A stretch of 64,000 nt of DNA from Fumia xinanensis (lineage in GTDB: Bacteria; Bacillota; Clostridia; Oscillospirales; Ruminococcaceae). Every line of letters begins with the position of its first letter. Position 1 is the first letter of the stretch. This document shows, in pieces, positions 15,217-24,622 of the stretch. Location of the stretch: positions 310,001 to 374,000 of the forward strand of contig NZ_JACRSV010000001.1 in the NCBI RefSeq assembly GCF_014384905.1, given 5' to 3'. The notes below the pieces were generated by a model. It did not search any database. It saw only the letters and a list, made by a program, of their open reading frames with translations, and had not been told where the DNA came from. A program made the position numbers and the translations under genes.

Positions 15217-15680
15217 TTACTATACACCTCTTGTTTGATAATGGGGTATCGTACCCGGAAAAATGTGCAAAATATCTGAAAGATAAATACAGCCTGTAAG
15301 CGACTTGGTTGTGGTGATAATCATTCATAAAAAGTTTTTATGCTCAAAAACTTTCGCGCCAGAGGCGCATAGCACACCTGATGTGCTATTTGTGGATATT
15401 ATAGCACACATTGCCTTTGAATAAAATGGACTTTCGTGATAATTTTTGATAAAATAACAATAAGTGGTAAGCATTTCATATCAACAGAGGCAAAAAACTA
15501 AAAAAAGTTCCGTCTCTCTTGCAAATTCACCTTTTTTCAGGAAAATGTAGAAGAGGTTAGGGGAATTCGTTTGAAAGTTCACTTTTAAATATGAAGTTTT
15601 GCGACTTTGCCGCAAAATTCACGGCGGCAATTTTGTTGTGCAAAACCAGTCAAAACCTTCGGAAAGGAATGTTGATTTAC
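15217..15680. promoter_or_regulatory. Intergenic region with structured leader of the YfhO operon
   Basis: No gene is seen. A minus-strand -10 TATAAT (15403-15398) would start leftward RNA near 15390. That RNA begins with three adjoining hairpins: ATAGCACA 15369-15376 / TGTGCTAT 15382-15389; GCGCC 15356-15360 / GGCGC 15364-15368; AAAGTTTTT 15331-15339 / AAAAACTTT 15346-15354, the last followed by a T run in the leftward sense, so it could act as an attenuator. The remaining 15400-15680 is A/T-rich without clear signals apart from AAAGGA at 15663 for the next gene. Confidence 0.5.
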
Positions 15681-16265
15681 ATGCTGGACAGCAGTTTTTT
15701 TGCTCTTATTTTGCGAATGAAGCATATTGACCGGTGGGGGCTGATGCGCAACACCTTCAGCGACAACTTAGCGGAGCACAGCCTGGACACCGCGGTGATT
15801 GCCCACTGCCTTTGCGTAATCGGGAACACTTATTGCGGAAAAAAACTGGATGCGGAGCGCTGCGCCGTTTTGGCGCTTTATCACGACGCCAGCGAAATTA
15901 TCACTGGGGATATGCCGACTCCCGTCAAATATTACAGCGAAAATTTGCGGGCGCTTTATAAAGATGTGGAGAAGGAAGCGGCGGGCGAGCTGCTGCAAAA
16001 ACTTCCCGAGGAAATGCGGGAGGTGTATGCAAGCATATTTTCCTCTGAGGGAGAAGATAGCGTTTATCGGCCTTATATCAAGGGGGCGGATAAGCTCTCT
16101 GCCCTTATTAAGTGCATTCAGGAAGAACAGTCCGGAAATCGTGAGTTCAAAAATGCCCTACAATGCCAATTGAATACGCTTCACGGATTGGGGCTTCCCG
16201 AAGTGGAGTTTTTTATAGAACATTTCATTCCGGCATTCTATCAGAGCTTGGACGAACAGCGATGA
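15681..16265 (+). CDS. HD-domain 5'-deoxynucleotidase, YfbR-like
   Basis: This 194-residue protein has HD phosphohydrolase signatures: H of RWGLMRN...AEHSLDTAV near 25-40, and LYHDASEIITGD at about 70-80, ending with a conserved KGADKLSALIKC. YfbR-type enzymes hydrolyse deoxynucleoside 5'-monophosphates and regulate dNTP pools. ATG 15681 is preferred because AAAGGA lies about 12 bases upstream, whereas an ATG at 15669 falls too close to that site. It stands alone. Confidence 0.82.
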   Translation: MLDSSFFALILRMKHIDRWGLMRNTFSDNLAEHSLDTAVIAHCLCVIGNTYCGKKLDAERCAVLALYHDASEIITGDMPTPVKYYSENLRALYKDVEKEAAGELLQKLPEEMREVYASIFSSEGEDSVYRPYIKGADKLSALIKCIQEEQSGNREFKNALQCQLNTLHGLGLPEVEFFIEHFIPAFYQSLDEQR

Positions 16266-16432
16266 AAAGTTTGCGTCTCTGAAAAGTCACGCAGTTATTA
16301 CGGTTAAAAGTATATTTCCGTTATTTTTAACAAAAAATAGCGTTATCATGCATGCAAATCGGCGTCATTGAGAGTTAGACGCCTTAACGGTTTGGCTGAC
16401 ACTGATTGCGGTGCACAGCAGAAAGGAAGATG

Positions 16433-17887
16433 ATGATTATGAGCGATTTGCTCAATCGGGAACCTAAGGCGTTTTTTCGATATTTCAAGGAAATCAGCGC
16501 CATTCCAAGAGGTTCCGGTAACGAAAAGGCGTTGGGGGACTATCTGGTGGGGTTTGCTCTTTCCCACAATCTAGAGTGCACCAGAGACAAAGTGGGGAAT
16601 GTTTTGATCCGCAAACCGGCATTTGCATCGGCACGTGTAGATGATGCGGTACTGATTCAGGGCCACATGGATATGGTATGTGAAAAAAATGTGGGAACAG
16701 TTCACGACTTTATGAAAGATCCCATTAAACTGGTGGAGCGGGACGGTTTTCTCTACGCTCAGGGGACGACCCTTGGGGCTGACAACGGTGTGGCGGTGGC
16801 CTATATGCTGGCGATCCTTGACGATGACAGTTTGCTCCATCCTGATTTGGAGTGTTTGTTCACTGTTCAGGAGGAAACGGGGCTCATCGGAGCGGAGCGG
16901 TTTGACGCGTCGCCCATCCGGGCTAAGCTGATGATCAACCTGGATTCCGGCCCGGATGACACCCTTCTCATCAGTTGCGCCGGTGGAATGCGGACCCATC
17001 TGACCAAAACGTTTGCTTGCGTCCCGTTTTCTGGAGAAGCTTTGCGCATTTCGGTTCGGGGCTTAGCTGGCGGACACTCTGGAGACGACATCGGGAAATG
17101 CAGGGGAAATGCCATCAAGCTCATTGGACGGGTGCTTCTGAACTTGTCAGAGGAAACGGCAATCTGTCTGGCTTCTATCTGCGGCGGCGGAAAGGACAAC
17201 GCCATCCCTCGGGAATGCGATGCGGTGATTGCCTCAGCTGATCCAGAGGCAGTGCAGAGGATAGTGGGGAATCTCGAGACGATTATAAAAGAGGAATTGG
17301 GAGTGAAGGACGGCGGGGTTCGTTTGAGCTGCGAAAGCTGCGATATGCCTTCCGGAATGATGGACAGCAGGGATTCAAAAGAGCTCATCGCCCTTTTGAA
17401 CCTGGCGCCCAACGGGGTTCTGACCATGAGTCCGCGAATGGAAGGGCTGGTGGAATCCTCCTGCAATTTGGGGGTAATCGTCACCGAGGGAAGCGAGGTC
17501 ACGCTGACCTTTGCCCCTCGCTCCTCAGTGGAGAGCCTGCAGGACGACACACAGCTAAAGCTTGAGCTTCTGGCAAAAATTTTTGGCTGCTCTTATTGCC
17601 ACGACAGCCGGTATCCCGGCTGGCAGTACGAGCCTCAGTCCAAGCTGCGGGAGGTATTTGCTCAATGTTACCGGGAGCTGAACGGCAGCACTATGAAAAT
17701 GGAGGCCATCCACGCCGGGCTGGAATGCGGGCTCATCAAGGCGAAGAAGCCGGTTCTCGATATCGTATCAACCGGCCCTGCTATTTACGATTTCCACACC
17801 CCCAACGAGCATTTGGACCTGGAGTCTTGCTTCAGGTTATGGAAGCTGCTCAAAAAAGTGTTGGGGATGCTGGCAGGCAAGGTCTGA
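16433..17887 (+). CDS. pepD: Aminoacyl-histidine dipeptidase (M20 family, PepD)
   Basis: This enzyme of about 484 residues hydrolyses beta-Ala-His and other Xaa-His dipeptides in the cytoplasm. Visible M20 motifs are QGHMDMVC (first metal His and the catalytic Asp pair), LGADNGVA (bridging Asp) and VQEETGLIGA (catalytic Glu pair), and the length matches the family. Start choice between ATG 16433 and ATG 16439 is open; GAAAGGA at 16421-16427 fits both. It is followed after 58 bases by an acetyltransferase gene. Confidence 0.9.
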   Translation: MIMSDLLNREPKAFFRYFKEISAIPRGSGNEKALGDYLVGFALSHNLECTRDKVGNVLIRKPAFASARVDDAVLIQGHMDMVCEKNVGTVHDFMKDPIKLVERDGFLYAQGTTLGADNGVAVAYMLAILDDDSLLHPDLECLFTVQEETGLIGAERFDASPIRAKLMINLDSGPDDTLLISCAGGMRTHLTKTFACVPFSGEALRISVRGLAGGHSGDDIGKCRGNAIKLIGRVLLNLSEETAICLASICGGGKDNAIPRECDAVIASADPEAVQRIVGNLETIIKEELGVKDGGVRLSCESCDMPSGMMDSRDSKELIALLNLAPNGVLTMSPRMEGLVESSCNLGVIVTEGSEVTLTFAPRSSVESLQDDTQLKLELLAKIFGCSYCHDSRYPGWQYEPQSKLREVFAQCYRELNGSTMKMEAIHAGLECGLIKAKKPVLDIVSTGPAIYDFHTPNEHLDLESCFRLWKLLKKVLGMLAGKV

Positions 17888-17945
17888 TCCGGAAGCGTCC
17901 CGCATAGGAATCGGTATCGACATTTTGAGAGGGGCGGGGAACATT

Positions 17946-18383
17946 ATGACAGTCAGAGAAGCACAGTATGAGGACCTTCAGGAACTATTGCAGCTGTACA
18001 CCCACCTGCATGAGAAGTCGGTTCCGTCTATTGACGGAAAGGCGGAAAAGGTGTGGATGGAGATTTTAAAAAACCCTAACCACCATGTCATTGTGGCGGA
18101 GATAGACGGAAAAGTGGCAGCATCCTGTACGCTGCTCATCGTGCGGAATCTCACCCATGGGCTGCGTCCGTTTGGACTTATCGAATACGTGGTGACCCAC
18201 GGCGAATACCGGAAGCGAGGCTGCGGCGGCGCGGTACTTAGGTACGCCTGGGAGCTGTGCGTTAGGGAAAACTGCTACAAGCGGATGCTCATTACCGGAA
18301 CCAAAAAGGACAGCACCCTGCGGTTTTACGAGCGGGCAGGACTGAGCAGCGAGGGAGAAACGGCGTTTGTAGAGTGGCTGTAA
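17946..18383 (+). CDS. GNAT family N-acetyltransferase
   Basis: This 145-residue, single-domain acetyltransferase transfers acetyl from acetyl-CoA to an amine. The acetyl-CoA loop is visible as VVTHGEYRKRGCGGAVLRYA (about 80-100), followed by the typical C-terminal FYERAGL. GGGGCGGGG lies before ATG 17946. It lies between pepD and dinB in one direction and is probably co-transcribed. The substrate cannot be told. Confidence 0.88.
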   Translation: MTVREAQYEDLQELLQLYTHLHEKSVPSIDGKAEKVWMEILKNPNHHVIVAEIDGKVAASCTLLIVRNLTHGLRPFGLIEYVVTHGEYRKRGCGGAVLRYAWELCVRENCYKRMLITGTKKDSTLRFYERAGLSSEGETAFVEWL

Positions 18384-18410
18384 CAGAGGCTGAAAAAAGG
18401 GGGGACGGCG

Positions 18411-19646
18411 ATGGAACGCACCATTTTGCACTGCGACTGCAACGGGTTTTATGCGTCAGTGGAATGCGTCTTCCATCCGGAACTTCGCAAAGTCCCCATG
18501 GCGGTCTGCGGCGATCCGGAGAGCCGCAAGGGGATCATCTTAGCCAAAAACGAGCTGGCCAAGCAGTTTAACGTCACCACTACCGAGACGGTGTGGCAGG
18601 CAAAGAAAAAATGTCCGGATTTGGTGCTCGTCAGGCCTCATCACGACGCTTACCAGGTGTTTTCGAAAAAGATGAACGCCATCTATGCCCGGTATACTGA
18701 GCAGGTGGAGCCCTTTGGCATCGATGAATCCTGGCTGGATGTGACGGGGAGCCGAATGCTGTTCGGGAGCGGCAAAAAGATCGCCGATGAGCTGCGGGAC
18801 ACAGTCAAGCGGGAACTGGGGCTGACCATTTCGGTGGGAGTGTCCTTCAACAAGGTGTTTGCGAAATTGGGAAGCGACTACAAAAAGCCCGACGCCACCA
18901 CCATCGTCAGCCGGCAAAATTATAAAAGTCTCGTTTGGCCGCTACCGGTGGAGGCGCTTTTGTATGTGGGAAAAGCTTCCCAGGAGGTTTTTCGCAAACT
19001 CGGCATCCGCACCATCGGTGATTTGGCGGCGACAAGCGAGGAAGTGCTCACTGCAAAGCTGGGGAAAATCGGAGCACAGCTCCATACCTACGCTAATGGG
19101 GAGGACCATAGTCCCGTCGCCTCCGTCTACGAAAAACAGGAGGCCAAATCGGTGGGCAACGGCATGACCTTTAAGCGGAATCTCCTGGGGATGGAGGATA
19201 TTCGGCCGGGGGTGCTGTACCTCGCTGATTCGGTGGCGGCGCGGCTGAGGCGATATGGGTATCAGTGCCGGACGGTGTCCGTTGCCGTAAAGGATCCTCA
19301 GTTTCACACAGTGCAGAAGCAGACTACCTTAGACAGCCCCACCGATCTGACCAAGGATATCTACGATATTTCTATGGCGCTTTTGCTGTCTTTTTGGGAC
19401 GTTCAGAAGCCTATCCGGGCTATTACTGTAACCGCCTCCCATTTCGGAGAAGGAGAAGGGGGACGGCAGCTATCTCTTTTCGAGCAAGAGGAAAACGGGG
19501 CCCAGCACGAGAGGCAAAAAAGCCTGGAGCAGGCTGTGGACGGCATTCGGGGGAAATACGGCCATGGTTCCATTTCCTATGCCCAGATTCTCAAAAACGA
19601 TTTGGGAATCGCGCCGGACCACCATCGGAACCAGGAGGAAAAATGA
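18411..19646 (+). CDS. dinB: Y-family DNA polymerase IV
   Basis: This 411-residue lesion-bypass polymerase has the Y-family palm motif HCDCNGFYASVE with catalytic D9, and the second motif GIDESWLDVT with D105 and E106. Little finger and C-terminal domains fill the rest, and the length is normal. It carries out translesion synthesis on damaged DNA. It is 27 bases after the acetyltransferase gene; no LexA-like box was seen directly upstream, so damage control by SOS is not evident here. Confidence 0.93.
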   Translation: MERTILHCDCNGFYASVECVFHPELRKVPMAVCGDPESRKGIILAKNELAKQFNVTTTETVWQAKKKCPDLVLVRPHHDAYQVFSKKMNAIYARYTEQVEPFGIDESWLDVTGSRMLFGSGKKIADELRDTVKRELGLTISVGVSFNKVFAKLGSDYKKPDATTIVSRQNYKSLVWPLPVEALLYVGKASQEVFRKLGIRTIGDLAATSEEVLTAKLGKIGAQLHTYANGEDHSPVASVYEKQEAKSVGNGMTFKRNLLGMEDIRPGVLYLADSVAARLRRYGYQCRTVSVAVKDPQFHTVQKQTTLDSPTDLTKDIYDISMALLLSFWDVQKPIRAITVTASHFGEGEGGRQLSLFEQEENGAQHERQKSLEQAVDGIRGKYGHGSISYAQILKNDLGIAPDHHRNQEEK

Positions 19647-19650
19647 CATC

Positions 19651-19950
19651 TTGACGAAAACAAAAGGGTATGCTATACTACCCGATAGATTGAAAGAAAG
19701 GTACAGGTACGAGGCTCATGAGAATTTGCTAGTCTGAACACAAAAACAGTTTGTTTGGGGCGTATAAGACGCTCTGTTTTGTGTTGGATTGGTAAAGTGC
19801 GCCGACCTGTATTTTTTACTGTCCATTTTTGGGCAGGCCCCAATTGATGAGGCTTATCATTGCGTGAGTTTTTTCTGCATGATGGGAAAATAGCAGGGTA
19901 GATGCGCCTTCCGGCACAAAACAAATTTGTTTTGGACGGGAGGTTTTTAA
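19651..19950 (+). promoter_or_regulatory. Promoter and 270-nt structured leader of the ABC-F gene
   Basis: Promoter TTGACG 19651-19656, 17-bp spacer, TATACT 19674-19679. The leader contains a four-residue open frame MRIC (ATG 19718, TAG 19730-19732). A long stem follows, from AACACAAAAACAG (19737-19749) to CTGTTTTGTGTT (about 19775-19786). A perfect 16-bp palindrome AAAACAAATTTGTTTT (19918-19933) ends four bases before the GGGAGG ribosome binding site (19938-19943). This layout resembles ribosome-stalling attenuators of antibiotic-responsive ABC-F genes. No clear terminator with a T run was found, so control could be translational. Confidence 0.55.
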
Positions 19951-21570
19951 ATGTCTGAAATTTTACTGGAAGCACAGAATATCGTGAAATATTATGCTGA
20001 CCGCAAGGTGCTGGAATGCCAAAACTTCAAGCTGCTGAGAGGTGACCATGTTGGTGTGGTCGGTTTGAACGGGAGCGGGAAAACGACCTTTTTGAACATT
20101 TTGGCAGGGGAGCTTCAGCCCGACGAAGGCGTGGTGCGCAGAAATTGCGAAATCGCCTGTTTTGCTCAGTTCGGGGATGCGTGCGCCGAGACGGATGGGG
20201 AGAGAAGGTTTGCCGGAAGCCTAGAACTGGACGGACGGGACACAGTCAGCGGCGGCGAAAACGTGCGGATTCGCCTGGCGGAGACCTTTGGCGGAAACAA
20301 GCCGGTACTGTTTTTGGACGAACCGGCTTCCAACCTGGACGCGGAGGGAGTGAAGCTGTTGTCCGGTCAATTGCAACGAACTGAGACTTTTTTGCTCATC
20401 AGCCACGACCGCTGGCTGCTCGATACCCTATGTGACAAAATCGTCGAGGTGAAAGACGGACAAATTACTTGCTACAGCGGAAACTATTCCTCCTACAAGG
20501 AGCAGAGTGAACAGATACGGGAGCGGCAGTTATTCGAATACGAGCAGTATGTCGGGGAGAAAAAGCGGCTTACAGAGGCGCTTATCGACCGGGAGCGAAA
20601 GGCCAACTCAGTGAAAAAAGCGCCGTCTCGGATGGGAAACTCTGAGGCGCGGCTCCACAAGCGAGCGGCGCTTGAAAAACAGGAGAAAATCCACAATGCC
20701 CGCAAGGCGCTGGAATCTCGAATACACCAGCTGGAATCCAAGGAGCGGCCAAAAAACGCGCCCCGGGTTTCCTTTGACTTTTCGCTGACTGACCCGCCGC
20801 GAAATAAAATCGTCATCGAGAGTGAGGCACTTTCCTTTGCCTACGGGAAGGGGGCAAAGAGCCATGCGATATTCGACGGCGCCGCGTTCCAGATCGCGGG
20901 CGGGAGCAAGACAGCAGTTTTAGGCAAAAACGGGGTGGGGAAATCCACCTTGTTTCAGTTGATTGTTGGAGGAGACGGGCAGATCCGTATTGCACCAAAG
21001 GGGAGGATCGGGTACTTTCGGCAGGATTTCACTCAGCTCGATTTGGAGAAAACCGTTCTCGAAAACGCCATGGCCGAGGCGATCCAGACGGAGCGGACCA
21101 TGCGGAATTTGTTGGCGCGGCTGCTGTTTCGTCGTGACGACGTTTACAAAAAAGCGGGAGTTTTAAGCGGCGGGGAACGGGTAAAACTCAGCTTTGCAAA
21201 GCTCTTCGGCTCTGCCTGCAACATCCTGCTTTTGGATGAGCCGACAAACTACCTGGACATTTCCTCTATTGAGGTGTTGCAGGAGATGGTGCGGGAATAC
21301 GAGGGCACGGTGCTTTTCATCTCTCACGACAGGACGTTTTGCGATTCTGTAGCCACCCGAAAGCTGACGATAGAAAACGGAAAAATACTGGAGCAGGGAG
21401 GCGCGCCTTCCAAAAAGAAAGCAAAACGGCCGGACGATTCGGAAAAGGCGCTGTTGGAGTTAAAGCTCGCTGAGGTGATTTCCCGGCTTTCCATACCGGG
21501 CGTACCAGACAGAGAGAAATTGGAGGCGGAGTATCAGGCGCTGTTGGCGCAGAAAAGAAAATTGTCGTAA
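19951..21570 (+). CDS. ABC-F ATPase, probable ribosome protection protein
   Basis: This 539-residue protein has two ABC domains and no membrane part. Domain 1 carries Walker A GLNGSGKTT (38-46), signature TVSGGE and Walker B LFLDEPASNLD. Domain 2 carries GKNGVGKST, VLSGGE and LLLDEPTNYLD. A charged linker of about 80 residues lies between them. ABC-F proteins bind the ribosomal E site; the antibiotic-resistance branch (Lsa, Vga, VmlR, CplR types) dislodges drugs from the peptidyl transferase centre. The long leader with a tiny upstream frame supports a drug-inducible member. A housekeeping EttA-like role is less likely given the short linker context, but drug specificity cannot be read. Confidence 0.85.
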   Translation: MSEILLEAQNIVKYYADRKVLECQNFKLLRGDHVGVVGLNGSGKTTFLNILAGELQPDEGVVRRNCEIACFAQFGDACAETDGERRFAGSLELDGRDTVSGGENVRIRLAETFGGNKPVLFLDEPASNLDAEGVKLLSGQLQRTETFLLISHDRWLLDTLCDKIVEVKDGQITCYSGNYSSYKEQSEQIRERQLFEYEQYVGEKKRLTEALIDRERKANSVKKAPSRMGNSEARLHKRAALEKQEKIHNARKALESRIHQLESKERPKNAPRVSFDFSLTDPPRNKIVIESEALSFAYGKGAKSHAIFDGAAFQIAGGSKTAVLGKNGVGKSTLFQLIVGGDGQIRIAPKGRIGYFRQDFTQLDLEKTVLENAMAEAIQTERTMRNLLARLLFRRDDVYKKAGVLSGGERVKLSFAKLFGSACNILLLDEPTNYLDISSIEVLQEMVREYEGTVLFISHDRTFCDSVATRKLTIENGKILEQGGAPSKKKAKRPDDSEKALLELKLAEVISRLSIPGVPDREKLEAEYQALLAQKRKLS

Positions 21571-21579
21571 TAAAAGCAA

Positions 21580-21610
21580 CCCCTCACCGGCAAAAACGTC
21601 CGGTGAGGGG
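21580..21610. terminator. Intrinsic terminator after the ABC-F gene
   Basis: CCCCTCACCGG (21580-21590), 9-base loop, CCGGTGAGGGG (21600-21610), a perfect 11-bp stem followed by ATAAATTT. It lies between converging genes. Confidence 0.8.
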
Positions 21611-21646
21611 ATAAATTTATCTGTAAATCATCTGCGTACGGGTTTA

Positions 21647-22264
21647 CTAGTTTTTGTCAAAGACGACGCATCCTATCTGATAGGGGTGGTCGAGGAGCAG
21701 GGATTTCCGGCGCTTTCGGATACGCCAAAGGACGGCTAAATCTCCACCGCCCGCGAAAATGTTTAATAGTCCCCACAGGGCCCAGGCGTAGCTTTCCGCA
21801 AACAGTCCAACAAGGTACACGCCAACGCCTAATATCAGAGTGGGCATCAGGATACCGGTGGCATAGCTCCAGAAGGGCAGGGGTTCCCCGCAGGTGCAGT
21901 ACGGGGTCAAATATTTGGCCATGAACCCGAAGTCGATTGCTTTGAAACCTTTTTTCGCAAAGATGGACCAGGTGATGCCGTGAATCAACTCATGGACGGC
22001 AATTCCAGCCAAAAAAGTAATGAGAAAGAGCAGAAAACGCCAGCCGCTGAGGGAAAATGAGTTAGAGCCGCCATTTTTCCAGAAAAATAAAAGGATGCCT
22101 GCAATCAAAATCGGAAAGGTTACAGCGACTGCCAGGACGTTTGCCTTGGTTACGCTGAAACAGAGATCGGTTTTTTGGTAACCCTGCTGCTCTAGCTCAG
22201 CTGACAGCGCTTTGAATTTCGTTTTTCGCTTTTCTTCCGCAGGGGTGAGTTTTCTGTCATCCAT
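21647..22264 (-). CDS. DUF3267 membrane zincin-like protein
   Basis: This 205-residue protein has four predicted transmembrane segments (about 43-62, 75-95, 130-150, 155-175) and a zinc protease motif HELIH at 91-95 inside the second segment. DUF3267 proteins resemble site-2 proteases, so intramembrane or membrane-associated proteolysis is possible; no substrate is known. ATG 22264 follows AAAGGA. It lies downstream of asnS in the same direction, separated by a terminator. Confidence 0.8.
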   Translation of the reverse strand: MDDRKLTPAEEKRKTKFKALSAELEQQGYQKTDLCFSVTKANVLAVAVTFPILIAGILLFFWKNGGSNSFSLSGWRFLLFLITFLAGIAVHELIHGITWSIFAKKGFKAIDFGFMAKYLTPYCTCGEPLPFWSYATGILMPTLILGVGVYLVGLFAESYAWALWGLLNIFAGGGDLAVLWRIRKRRKSLLLDHPYQIGCVVFDKN

Positions 22265-22295
22265 GGAAAAATCCTTTCTGCCATGTTAATGAAAA

Positions 22296-22325
22296 AAGCA
22301 GGCGGAAAAATTGTTCCGCCTGCTT
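22296..22325 (-). terminator. Intrinsic terminator of asnS
   Basis: AAGCAGGCGGAA (22296-22307) pairs with TTCCGCCTGCTT (22314-22325) around 6 bases, a 12-bp stem followed by TTTTTTC in the leftward direction, 8 bases after the asnS stop. Confidence 0.88.
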
Positions 22326-22333
22326 ACAATTTC

Positions 22334-23728
22334 TTAATATTCCGCGGAACCAGTGGTTCTGGGGAAGGGGAGCACATCCCGGATGTTGGAGACGCCGGTC
22401 ATGTACATGACGAGCCGCTCAAACCCAAGGCCGAAGCCGCAGTGTTTGGTGCCGCCATATTTCCGAAGGTCCAGATACCAAGAGTAGTCCTTGGGGTCGA
22501 GCTTAAAGTATTCGAGGCTCTTTAGAAGCACATCCAGACGCTCTTCACGCTGGCTTCCGCCGACGATTTCGCCGATGCCGGGAACCAATAAGTCCATGGC
22601 GGCGACGGTTTTTTGGTCATCGTTTAAGCGCATATAGAAGGCCTTGATCTCCCGGGGATAGTCGGTGACAAAGACCGGTTTTTTGAAAATCTGCTCGGTG
22701 AGGTAACGCTCATGTTCGGTCTGCAAATCGCAGCCCCAGAAAACAGGGTACTCAAACTGGTCTTTGTGCTGCTCTAAAAGCTCGATGGCCTCAGTGTAGG
22801 TCACGTGGGCAAAATCCGCTTCCACCAAAGATTCCAGGCGGGCAATCAGCTCTTTGTCGTAGAACTGATTAAAGAAAGCCATCTCATCGGGACAGGTGTC
22901 CAGCACATAGCGGATGACGTATTTCATCATCTCCTGAACAATGCGCATATCATCATCCAGATCGGCGAAGGCCATTTCCGGCTCGACCATCCAAAACTCC
23001 GCCGCATGGCGGGTGGTGTTTGATTTCTCGGCACGGAAGGTGGGGCCAAAGGTGTAGACATTACCGAAGGCCATAGCCATGCACTCAGCTTCCAGCTGGC
23101 CGGAAACAGTGAGGTTTGCGGGCTTTCCGAAGAAATCTTGGGAGAAATCCACCCGGCCGTCCTCGGTGAGGGGGGGATTTACGGGGTCGAGGGTGGTGAC
23201 TCTAAACATCTCGCCGGCGCCTTCACAGTCGCTGGCGGTGATGAGGGGGGTATGGGCGTAGACGAAGCCGCGCTCGTTAAAAAATTTATGGATAGCGTAA
23301 GCGGTCACCGACCGCACCCGGAACACGGCGTTAAAGGTATTGGTCCGGGGACGCAGATAGGAAATCGAACGAAGAAATTCCAGCGAGTGGCGTTTTTTCT
23401 GGAGAGGGTAGTCGGGGGTGGAAGCACCCTCCAGCGTGATTTGGGCAGCGTGAATTTCATAGGGCTGTTTCGCTTCAGGAGTCAAAACTACAGTGCCTGT
23501 GACAATGACAGCGGAGCCCACGTTGAATTTTGTGACTTCCTTAAAATTATTTATTTTGCTCTCTTCAAAAACGACCTGCAAATTTTTAAAGGTGCTCCCG
23601 TCGTTCAATTCGATGAATCCCAATGCCTTGCTGTCGCGGATCGTTTTGACCCATCCGCAGACGGTGACTTCTTTTGCCGCGTAAACGGTAAAATCCCTAT
23701 AAAGGGCGGCAAGTTCCAACCGTTTCAT
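22334..23728 (-). CDS. asnS: Asparagine--tRNA ligase
   Basis: This 464-residue class IIb synthetase charges tRNA-Asn. The N-terminal OB-fold anticodon-binding domain spans about 15-110 (VCGWVKTIRDSKALGFIELNDG). The catalytic domain has motif 2 FRAEKSNTTRHAAEFW and motif 3 GFGLGFERLVMY, with the Asn-type rather than Asp-type signature around FEYPVFWGCDL. ATG 23728 follows AAAGGA. A small GAGGA/TCCTC hairpin lies in the leader, but no T-box sequence is present. Confidence 0.95.
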   Translation of the reverse strand: MKRLELAALYRDFTVYAAKEVTVCGWVKTIRDSKALGFIELNDGSTFKNLQVVFEESKINNFKEVTKFNVGSAVIVTGTVVLTPEAKQPYEIHAAQITLEGASTPDYPLQKKRHSLEFLRSISYLRPRTNTFNAVFRVRSVTAYAIHKFFNERGFVYAHTPLITASDCEGAGEMFRVTTLDPVNPPLTEDGRVDFSQDFFGKPANLTVSGQLEAECMAMAFGNVYTFGPTFRAEKSNTTRHAAEFWMVEPEMAFADLDDDMRIVQEMMKYVIRYVLDTCPDEMAFFNQFYDKELIARLESLVEADFAHVTYTEAIELLEQHKDQFEYPVFWGCDLQTEHERYLTEQIFKKPVFVTDYPREIKAFYMRLNDDQKTVAAMDLLVPGIGEIVGGSQREERLDVLLKSLEYFKLDPKDYSWYLDLRKYGGTKHCGFGLGFERLVMYMTGVSNIRDVLPFPRTTGSAEY

Positions 23729-24118
23729 AGTAACCCATGTCCTTTCTTGAGAGGAAAACTCCTCTTTTATGCAAGCCCTTATTTGGTTATCAGGCTCTTT
23801 TTACCATATCTAATATATTTTACATGAATTCCCTGTTTTAGTCAACTTTTTAAGGAAAAAAGCAGGAAAAGTATTTGACAGCTGGTAATCTGGCAAATGT
23901 AACTGGCTAAAATTTGTAAAAGCAGCTGCATTATGGTAAAATCCAATCATGAGAATCTAAATGCCGGGTATTCTATTACTGCCAAACCCTAATTGATTTG
24001 AAATGGAATGATTTTCTAAAAAAGAATTCTTTAAAAAATGTTTTTTCTTGAAGTCATGGGAAAAACAGCGTCGTTTTAATGAGCGTAGAGGAAAGAAAAA
24101 GGTGGTGGTAGCAGAAGG
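23729..24118. other. Divergent intergenic region between asnS and the sigma factor operon
   Basis: No gene is seen in 390 bases. TTGACA at 23875-23880 is a possible rightward -35, but no good -10 stands at the right distance. An ECF-type autoregulated promoter may be used instead; no element could be fixed. The ribosome binding region before 24119 is GGTGGTGG, a weak site. Confidence 0.3.
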
Positions 24119-24622
24119 ATGAAGGATCAGGAATTCGAGGCGGTTGTCCGGCAATATGAAAAACTGGTTTTCACCGTATGCTACCAACTGGTGAAAGACT
24201 ACCACGAAGCACAAAACCTTACACAAGAGACTTTCCTTTCCGCCTACACACACATCGACGCCTACCAGGGTGACAACTATAAGCCCTGGCTCGTCAGAAT
24301 TGCATCCAACAAAGCAAAAGACTACCTAAAATCCGCTTATTTTCGAAAAGTGGATACCACCGACGAAATGGAAAACAAAATTTCCTCTACTTCTACTTCC
24401 GCAGAGCAGCTCGCCATTTCTCAGGATACGGCCCGGCTCATACGGGACAAAATACTGGATCTCGAAGAACCCTACCACCAGGTGGCGAAGTTATTTTTCC
24501 TGGAGGAGAAAACGGTGGAAGAGATCACGGCAATTCTGGACCGCCCCAAAAAGACGGTGCAGACGCAGATATACCGCGCAAAACTAAAACTTCAGCAAAT
24601 TATAAAGGAGGGACTGTCATGA
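24119..24622 (+). CDS. ECF-type RNA polymerase sigma factor
   Basis: This 167-residue protein has sigma region 2 at about 8-75 (VVRQYEKLVFTVCYQLVKD, then NLTQETFLSAY) and region 4 at about 108-160 (FFLEEKTVEEITAIL, KKTVQTQIYRAK). Region 3 is absent, as in ECF factors. It directs polymerase to a small regulon, usually envelope stress. Its stop codon overlaps the start of the anti-sigma gene (24619), so the two are translationally coupled. Confidence 0.92.
   Translation: MKDQEFEAVVRQYEKLVFTVCYQLVKDYHEAQNLTQETFLSAYTHIDAYQGDNYKPWLVRIASNKAKDYLKSAYFRKVDTTDEMENKISSTSTSAEQLAISQDTARLIRDKILDLEEPYHQVAKLFFLEEKTVEEITAILDRPKKTVQTQIYRAKLKLQQIIKEGLS

Noticed and set aside
23729..24118. T-box riboswitch upstream of asnS
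   Set aside because: The conserved T-box sequence and terminator/antiterminator pair are absent; only a small hairpin is present.
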